From assembly GCA_938023075.1 (NCBI GenBank), contig CALHDG010000034.1, positions 1-64,000 on the forward strand: a stretch of DNA of 64,000 bases, written 5' to 3'. This DNA is from an uncultured Chitinophagales bacterium (GTDB taxonomy: Bacteria > Bacteroidota > Bacteroidia > Chitinophagales > JAHDHT01). The translations under genes and the position numbers were made by a program. Of the stretch, positions 58,145 to 64,000 are shown piece by piece. The first letter of the stretch is position 1; every line of letters begins with the position of its first letter. The notes under the pieces are model-generated. The model had not been told where the DNA came from. It saw only the letters and a program-made list of their open reading frames with translations, and made no database searches.

Positions 58145-58773
58145 TTTGTTATTTCAAATTGATCATGTAAGTTTTCTGAAAGTACCAATTATGCCAAAAT
58201 AAATTTTTGTAGCAAATTGTGAAAATCAGAACTCTGAACCAATAAAATGAAGTGCCACATCAAACAGATTCATCAGAGTCTTCTGCTAGGGATTTAGACA
58301 GGGGGAGGTGAGATTTTTTGGAAAAGGTGTCATCTCTAAAATCAAAATATAAGCGTGTTCACTTTATGAAAGCAACGGTTGTAACTGTTGATTTTCTGGT
58401 TGGAATTGGAGTTTTTGACCTTTGACAATCAAGCTCGGCGAGATGTGCAATCTCGTTGTATCTTTATTCTAAAAAATGAATGCAAGCATTTTTAATGCGG
58501 AAAGTTTGCATTATAGTATTATTGATTATCCCTATTCTTTCGGAAATGCATAAGTATTTAAATCCTCAGAATCATCAATCTACTTCAACTTCAATTGATA
58601 TAACCAACACACTTTTTCAATCCAACAGATTCTGAGCAAGCTGCTTCACTGCGTTTAGCATCTTCTCAGAATGACGGTTTTTGTTTGAGGGGTAATCTGC
58701 TTTGAATTTAAATGATTTCAAAATAGTTGAACCTTTTAAATCAGGTCATCCTAAACCATTTTAAAACAAACCT

Positions 58774-60120
58774 CTAGCCACCAAAATCATCAAAAGCAAT
58801 ATTCTCATCGGGCACGCCCAAATCATCTAAGGCTTTTATAACGGAGGCATTCATTAAGGGTGGACCGCAAAAATAGTATTCAATTTCTTCTGGTTCTGGA
58901 TGATGCTTTAAATACATATCATAACAAACCGGCATAATGAAGCCTTTAAAACCATCGCCTTCCTCGTTAAGGGCTTTCTTTTCTTGCCAGTTATCTTCAG
59001 GTAAAGGATTATCTAAAGCTACGTGAAATTTAAAGTTGGGAAACTCTCTTTCTAAAGCTCTAAATTCATCTATATAGAACAACTCGCGTTTGGTTCTACC
59101 ACCATACCAGTAAGAAATTTTACGGTCGGATGTGCGCAATGTTTGTAACAAATGAAACAAATGAGAACGAAGTGGCGCCATACCAGCACCGCCGCCAATA
59201 TACACCATTTCTTTTTTGGTATCCTTAATAAAAAATTCTCCATATGGACCAGAAACGACAACCTTATCGCCCGGCTTACAATCGAAAATATAAGAAGAAC
59301 AAATACCAGGGTTCACATCCATCCAACCGTTTTTGGCTCTGTCCCAAGGCGGTGTGGCTACACGAATGTTCAGTTTTACAATGTTACCTTCGGCAGGGTG
59401 GTTAGCCATAGAATAGGCTCTAAAAATGGGTTCTTCATTCACCATCTTCAAATCCCATAGTTGAAACTTATCCCATTCCGATTGGTATTTATCTTTCCCC
59501 GCCGGATCGTTTGGCAAAGGCGCAATATCAATATTTTTATAATCAACAGTACACTCCGGCACATCAATTTGTATGTAACCTCCCGATTCAAAATCTAACT
59601 CCTCCCCTTCTGGTAGCTTTACTACAAACTCTTTAATAAAGGAAGCAACATTATAGTTAGAAACTACTTCACACTCCCATTTTTTGATACCAAATACTTC
59701 TTCCGGTACCGCTAAAACCATATCGTTTTTCACCTTAACCTGACAAGCGAGTCGCCAATTTTCTTTGGCTTCTTTGCGGCTCAAGTGGTTCATTTCGGTA
59801 GGTAGTACATCCCCTCCCCCATCAAAAATCTGACATTTACACATGGCACATGTGCCACCGCCACCACAGGCAGAAGGCAAAAACAAATCGTTTTCTGATA
59901 AAGCCGTTAACAAGTTAGCACCGGGTTTGGTTATGATGGGTTTTGCTTCATCTCCATTAACAATTAAAGAAACATCACCTGAAGGAACCAAACGAGATTT
60001 TGCCAACATTAATGATCCTACCAAAAATAAAATGATGGTTAAGAAAGCCATTACAGCTGCCATAACCAAGGTGCCGGTAGCAACCCACAATAAAATACTA
60101 CACGTGATTATTGATATCAT
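58774..60120 (-). CDS. nqrF: Na+-translocating NADH:quinone reductase subunit F
   Basis: 2Fe-2[24 protein letters not shown] domains [28 protein letters not shown]. Confidence 0.97.
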   Translation of the reverse strand: MISIITCSILLWVATGTLVMAAVMAFLTIILFLVGSLMLAKSRLVPSGDVSLIVNGDEAKPIITKPGANLLTALSENDLFLPSACGGGGTCAMCKCQIFDGGGDVLPTEMNHLSRKEAKENWRLACQVKVKNDMVLAVPEEVFGIKKWECEVVSNYNVASFIKEFVVKLPEGEELDFESGGYIQIDVPECTVDYKNIDIAPLPNDPAGKDKYQSEWDKFQLWDLKMVNEEPIFRAYSMANHPAEGNIVKLNIRVATPPWDRAKNGWMDVNPGICSSYIFDCKPGDKVVVSGPYGEFFIKDTKKEMVYIGGGAGMAPLRSHLFHLLQTLRTSDRKISYWYGGRTKRELFYIDEFRALEREFPNFKFHVALDNPLPEDNWQEKKALNEEGDGFKGFIMPVCYDMYLKHHPEPEEIEYYFCGPPLMNASVIKALDDLGVPDENIAFDDFGG

Positions 60121-60129
60121 AATTTAATT

Positions 60130-60741
60130 TTAGAGTTTAATACCCATAAAGCTCATAAAGGCAACGCCCATTAAGCCGGTTATAATAAAAGCAATACCCA
60201 AACCTCTTAAAGGAGCCGGTACGGCACTGTAACGTAATTTTTCGCGAATAGCTGCTAAGGCAACAATGGCAAGAAAGAAACCAAAACCGCTACCCAAACC
60301 ATAAGGAATACTTTCGGCAAAGTTGTAATCTTTTGAGATCATAAATAAAGTACCGCCCAAAATGGCGCAGTTTACCGTTATTAAAGGTAAGAAAATACCC
60401 AGCGAGGTATATAAAGGTGGAAAGAATTTTTCAATCACCATTTCTACCAATTGCACAAAAGAAGCAATTACCGCGATGTATACTATTAAGCCGAGAAAAG
60501 TCAAATCGACCTCCGCAAAAGAAGGACTGATCCAAGCTAAGGCTCCTTCGTTTAATAAATTGGTTTTAATAATATAATTGATGGGTGTAGTTAAAGCCAA
60601 TACGAAAATGACGGCTAAACCTAAACCAAAGGCTGTTTTTACCGTTTTGGAAACCGCCAAAAAAGAGCACATCCCCAAAAAATAGGCAAGTACCATATTT
60701 TCGATAAAAGCTGATTGTACAAATATATTTAAATAATGCAT
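60130..60741 (-). CDS. nqrE: Na+-translocating NADH:quinone reductase subunit E
   Basis: [35 protein letters not shown]. Confidence 0.97.
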   Translation of the reverse strand: MHYLNIFVQSAFIENMVLAYFLGMCSFLAVSKTVKTAFGLGLAVIFVLALTTPINYIIKTNLLNEGALAWISPSFAEVDLTFLGLIVYIAVIASFVQLVEMVIEKFFPPLYTSLGIFLPLITVNCAILGGTLFMISKDYNFAESIPYGLGSGFGFFLAIVALAAIREKLRYSAVPAPLRGLGIAFIITGLMGVAFMSFMGIKL

Positions 60742-60764
60742 TATTGTTTTATTTTATAAGATGT

Positions 60765-61454
60765 TTACGAAATGTCAATTAATTCAGGTTTGCGGGCACG
60801 TTGCCACCAAATAAAAATACCAATTAAAAACATAGCGGCTGCTGGTGTAAGCATTAAACCGTTGTTTACATAACCCAAATCATATACAAATTGTGGTATT
60901 AGTTGTACTTTAAATAAAGAACCTGAACCGAACAACTCACGAGCTACTGCCACAAAAATTAAAATTACTCCGTAGCCTACTCCGTTACCAAGACCATCGA
61001 GAAAAGATTGCCATGGTTTGTTTGCCATCGCAAAGGCTTCTAAGCGCCCCATAACCATGCAGTTGGTAATGATTAAACCAATGTAAACTGATAATTCTTT
61101 ACTTAATGCATATTGGTAGGCTTTTAAAACCTCAGAAACTACGGTAACCAAACTGGCAATTACAACCAATTGAACAATCATCCGAATGCTGGAAGGAATG
61201 GTGTTACGCAATAAAGAGATGACCAGATTAGCAAAACCACAAACGAATATTACACACAAAGTCATTACAAAAGCAGGTTTAACTTGTGTAGTTACCGCCA
61301 ATGCCGAGCAGATTCCAAGAACCTGTACGGTAATTGGATTCGATTCGTCTAATGGATCGGTTAATACTTTTCTATCTTTTTTTGATAGAAAGGGTTTCCG
61401 CTTTTTGGGAATATTTTTTACTTCTTCAGAAACTTCTGCTGTAGCAGTACTCAT
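60765..61454 (-). CDS. nqrD: Na+-translocating NADH:quinone reductase subunit D
   Basis: VQVLGICSALAVTTQVKPAFVMTLCVIFV; YIGLIITNCMVMGRLEAFAM. Confidence 0.97.
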   Translation of the reverse strand: MSTATAEVSEEVKNIPKKRKPFLSKKDRKVLTDPLDESNPITVQVLGICSALAVTTQVKPAFVMTLCVIFVCGFANLVISLLRNTIPSSIRMIVQLVVIASLVTVVSEVLKAYQYALSKELSVYIGLIITNCMVMGRLEAFAMANKPWQSFLDGLGNGVGYGVILIFVAVARELFGSGSLFKVQLIPQFVYDLGYVNNGLMLTPAAAMFLIGIFIWWQRARKPELIDIS

Positions 61455-61489
61455 AATATATTATTTAATTTCTGTTTATTATTTTAATA

Positions 61490-62566
61490 TTAATTCAGCA
61501 ATTCAAATTCAATTCTGTCACTCGTATCTCTATCTTTAATGCCATTGAAACTCAATTGATTTTCATTGGCTCCGTGTTGTAAAGCATAGGTATACAAAGC
61601 TTGTGCTCTTCTTGCCGAAAGGGCATCATCTTTCCGGTCGTTTACTATAATCTTCACTTTTTTAGCAGGTGATCCATTTAAAAAAGAAACCAACGATTGT
61701 ATTTGTGCTAAAGAAGCATCCGATACAATAGAGGTTCTACCTTGAAATTCAATTTGGTTTGCCAGTTTATTTTTGCCGAGCTTAAAAAAGCCTTTTGCTT
61801 TTTCCATCGCCTCTGTACTCCAAAGGTTAGTTAAGCCATTCGATTTTTTTGTCGGGCGGCTTTCCATTTGCTGTTTTTCTGTCTTATTAAAATATTGTGT
61901 ATATCCTCCAATATCTTCTGACATCATCGCATTTACACCATCGCAGGTTATGGTTGAACCGGTTATGCCATCTACGGTATAATCGTTTAATGAATTACCA
62001 ACACCTTTCAATACTTTAAACGCAAATTTGCCGGTAGCATCTTTAATACTTTTATTTTTAAATTGACTCTGAAACCAATCGGCAGTAATCTCTGCGCCAA
62101 GCCCCGGCGTTTCACCTACGTGGGTGAAAGTCGCTCCATCAACGGTATTAAAATCATCTTTTATAGCAATAAAGCCACCTATCTGATCCCAAAGTCCCAT
62201 TCCGTTCATCGGGATAATGAATTTTTCCTTCTTGGTATCGGCAGTGTACACATAAAGCGGATACAGTCGTTCTTCAACCGGCTTTTTCCCTTCTTTATAC
62301 AAATCAATATCAAAAGCTTTCTTACCCTCAACAGCTTCACCTTTAGCATTGATAACGATTTCTTTTATCCGTTCGGCATATTCTGCTTCAGGGTCCATAT
62401 CATCATTATACTCTACTGCTTTTAAAATGTTTACTTTTTTATCGCGGTCTTCTTGTACCTTTTGAATAGGTCGAAGAAACGAAGTTAAGGTAGCCAATAC
62501 TAAGGCTACTATTAAAGTCATTACCGCTGCATATAGTATAGTTTTAATGTTATCCGACACGAGCAA
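61490..62566 (-). CDS. nqrC: Na+-translocating NADH:quinone reductase subunit C with OmpA-like C-terminal extension
   Basis: FMN-binding domain VGETPGLGAEITADWFQSQF, DGITGSTITCDGV; ~95-aa OmpA-like tail. Confidence 0.92.
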   Translation of the reverse strand: MLVSDNIKTILYAAVMTLIVALVLATLTSFLRPIQKVQEDRDKKVNILKAVEYNDDMDPEAEYAERIKEIVINAKGEAVEGKKAFDIDLYKEGKKPVEERLYPLYVYTADTKKEKFIIPMNGMGLWDQIGGFIAIKDDFNTVDGATFTHVGETPGLGAEITADWFQSQFKNKSIKDATGKFAFKVLKGVGNSLNDYTVDGITGSTITCDGVNAMMSEDIGGYTQYFNKTEKQQMESRPTKKSNGLTNLWSTEAMEKAKGFFKLGKNKLANQIEFQGRTSIVSDASLAQIQSLVSFLNGSPAKKVKIIVNDRKDDALSARRAQALYTYALQHGANENQLSFNGIKDRDTSDRIEFELLN

Positions 62567-63815
62567 CCCTCCTTTTTATATTTCTGTTTATAATTACATG
62601 GTCAATTAATGGTGCAAACACGTTCAATAATAAAATTGCCAACATCCATCCTTCTGGATAAGCTGGGTTTAATACTCTGATAATCATACCACTCACCCCA
62701 ATTAAAAAACCGTAGACCCATTTACCGGCATCGGTTTGCGCACCCGTAACCGGATCGGTTGCCATAAAAGCCATCGCAAACAAAAAACTACCCATAATAA
62801 TGTGATAATACCAAGGCACTTGTAAGAAAAGATTATCAGCAAATTGACCACCTAAGGCATTAATAATAATACCCATCACAATGGCTCCTATTAACATACT
62901 CAACATAATTCTCCAACTGGCAATACCCGATATGGCTAAAAAAAATGCTCCAATTACAATAATGATCTTATTCATTTCGCCCACCGAACCTGGTATGAAA
63001 CCAACAATCATATCTTTAATGGTATAATGTTGCAAGACTGACTCCCAACCACCTTTGGCAGCTAAACCAAGCGGGGTAGCTCCTGTAAATCCATCGACAA
63101 TTAAAGATTTCCAACCACCTTCATACGGTACTCTATCTAAACCAAGTGCATCTAAGGTGTGCGCTTTTACACCTGCTAAAGTATGTAATAAATTATAATC
63201 TTGCGAAACCCAACATTCATCGCCCGACATAAAAGTAGGATGGGCAAAGAACACAAACACTCTGGCAGTTAAGGCAATGTTTAAGATGTTCATTCCGGTT
63301 CCACCAAATGCTTCTTTGGCTATAATTACTGCAAAGGCTGTTGCCACGGCAACCATCCACAACGGGATATCTGGCGGCATAATTAAGGGAATTAAAAAGC
63401 CGGATACCAGAAAACCTTCTTCAATCGCGTGCCCTTTTTTAGCGGCGAAAAAGAATTCTATACCGAGACCTACCAAGTGCACCACTACAAAAACGGGTAT
63501 AAACTGACAGATACCATACAGTGCTTTCCAAAGCAAACCATCGGTTAAGTTAGGGTATAAACCCAATGCATTATAATGTTGATGCCCAATATTGAAAATA
63601 CCGTGTAAAGCACACAAAGTCATACCCAACACCACATATACCATCGTACGTTTTAAATCAATACCATCCTTAATATGTGTTCGGGAAGCTGTTGTTTCAT
63701 CGGGTGCAAACAAAAAAGTATCAAATCCATCAAACACGGTATGTAGCAATTTATTATTTTCTACATACGGTTTTAATTTATCTACTTGCTTTCGTAAAAA
63801 ACTCGCTTTTCGCAT
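62550..63815 (-). CDS. nqrB: Na+-translocating NADH:quinone reductase subunit B
   Basis: VDGFTGATPLGLAAKGG; LTARVFVFFAHPTFMSGDECWVSQDYNLLHTLAGVKA; FLFAMAFMATDPVTGAQTDAGKWVYG. Confidence 0.97.
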   Translation of the reverse strand: MRKASFLRKQVDKLKPYVENNKLLHTVFDGFDTFLFAPDETTASRTHIKDGIDLKRTMVYVVLGMTLCALHGIFNIGHQHYNALGLYPNLTDGLLWKALYGICQFIPVFVVVHLVGLGIEFFFAAKKGHAIEEGFLVSGFLIPLIMPPDIPLWMVAVATAFAVIIAKEAFGGTGMNILNIALTARVFVFFAHPTFMSGDECWVSQDYNLLHTLAGVKAHTLDALGLDRVPYEGGWKSLIVDGFTGATPLGLAAKGGWESVLQHYTIKDMIVGFIPGSVGEMNKIIIVIGAFFLAISGIASWRIMLSMLIGAIVMGIIINALGGQFADNLFLQVPWYYHIIMGSFLFAMAFMATDPVTGAQTDAGKWVYGFLIGVSGMIIRVLNPAYPEGWMLAILLLNVFAPLIDHVIINRNIKRRVARVG

Positions 63816-63897
63816 TTATATTCTTAAATTCCAATTATTAAAAATCCAAATTCCAACCATAATTAATATCTTATATAATTAATCAGTTGAAAATTCA

Positions 63898-64000
63898 TTA
63901 GCCTTGTTCTCTCATATAATTTAAGCCCTCGCGTAGAGTATCTTGCACATCAAATTTTGAAGTACAAACAAACTCGCATAAAGCAAGATCTTCTTCTACT
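63898..64000 (-). CDS. nqrA: Na+-translocating NADH:quinone reductase subunit A, C-terminal fragment (truncated by window edge)
   Basis: Reverse strand reads ...VEEDLALCEFVCTSKFDVQDTLREGLNYMREQG*, immediately upstream of nqrB. Confidence 0.9.
   Translation of the reverse strand, partial: VEEDLALCEFVCTSKFDVQDTLREGLNYMREQG

Noticed and set aside
58145-58773. Additional gene downstream of the LRR protein belonging to the TIR/STAND system
   Set aside because: No ORF of credible length in the ~630-bp gap before nqrF.
59152-59460. 102-aa plus-strand ORF, and others antisense to nqr genes
   Set aside because: Antisense to confidently identified nqr genes.
1-64000. tRNA or rRNA genes
   Set aside because: None recognised by eye; tRNAscan-SE or Infernal would be needed to exclude them.

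Overview
The window is ordinary Bacteroidota-type chromosome: AT-rich, TAnnTTTG-like -7 boxes, T9SS sorting domains, DUF1501/DUF1800, DUF4249, and an nqr operon. The order is not determinable by eye. Housekeeping anchors are hflX, an Nfu/NifU protein, an RluD-type pseudouridine synthase, an M16 protease, an OmpA protein and an nqrF-E-D-C-B-A operon cut by the right edge. Much of the rest is secreted or surface proteins: an endonuclease I with lamin-tail domain, T9SS proteins, an S8 protease with plant-type LRRs, DUF1800/DUF1501, a CAP-domain protein and tail-fibre-like proteins. The most interesting locus is 53349-58144. It is a compact same-strand operon encoding a TIR-domain protein (interrupted by one in-frame TAA), a membrane-anchored STAND NTPase (nSTAND1-like) and an exported LRR protein. 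Together these resemble a split, envelope-spanning TIR-NB-LRR immune receptor. Other notable items are a WYL-type HTH fused to a phytanoyl-CoA-dioxygenase-like domain with degenerate metal ligands, an NqrC with a C-terminal OmpA-like extension, and an exosortase-family gene pair. There are also at least three families of structured intergenic repeats, one with five copies that show stem covariation, and a 163-bp near-palindrome. All calls come from reading the sequence; no database search was run.
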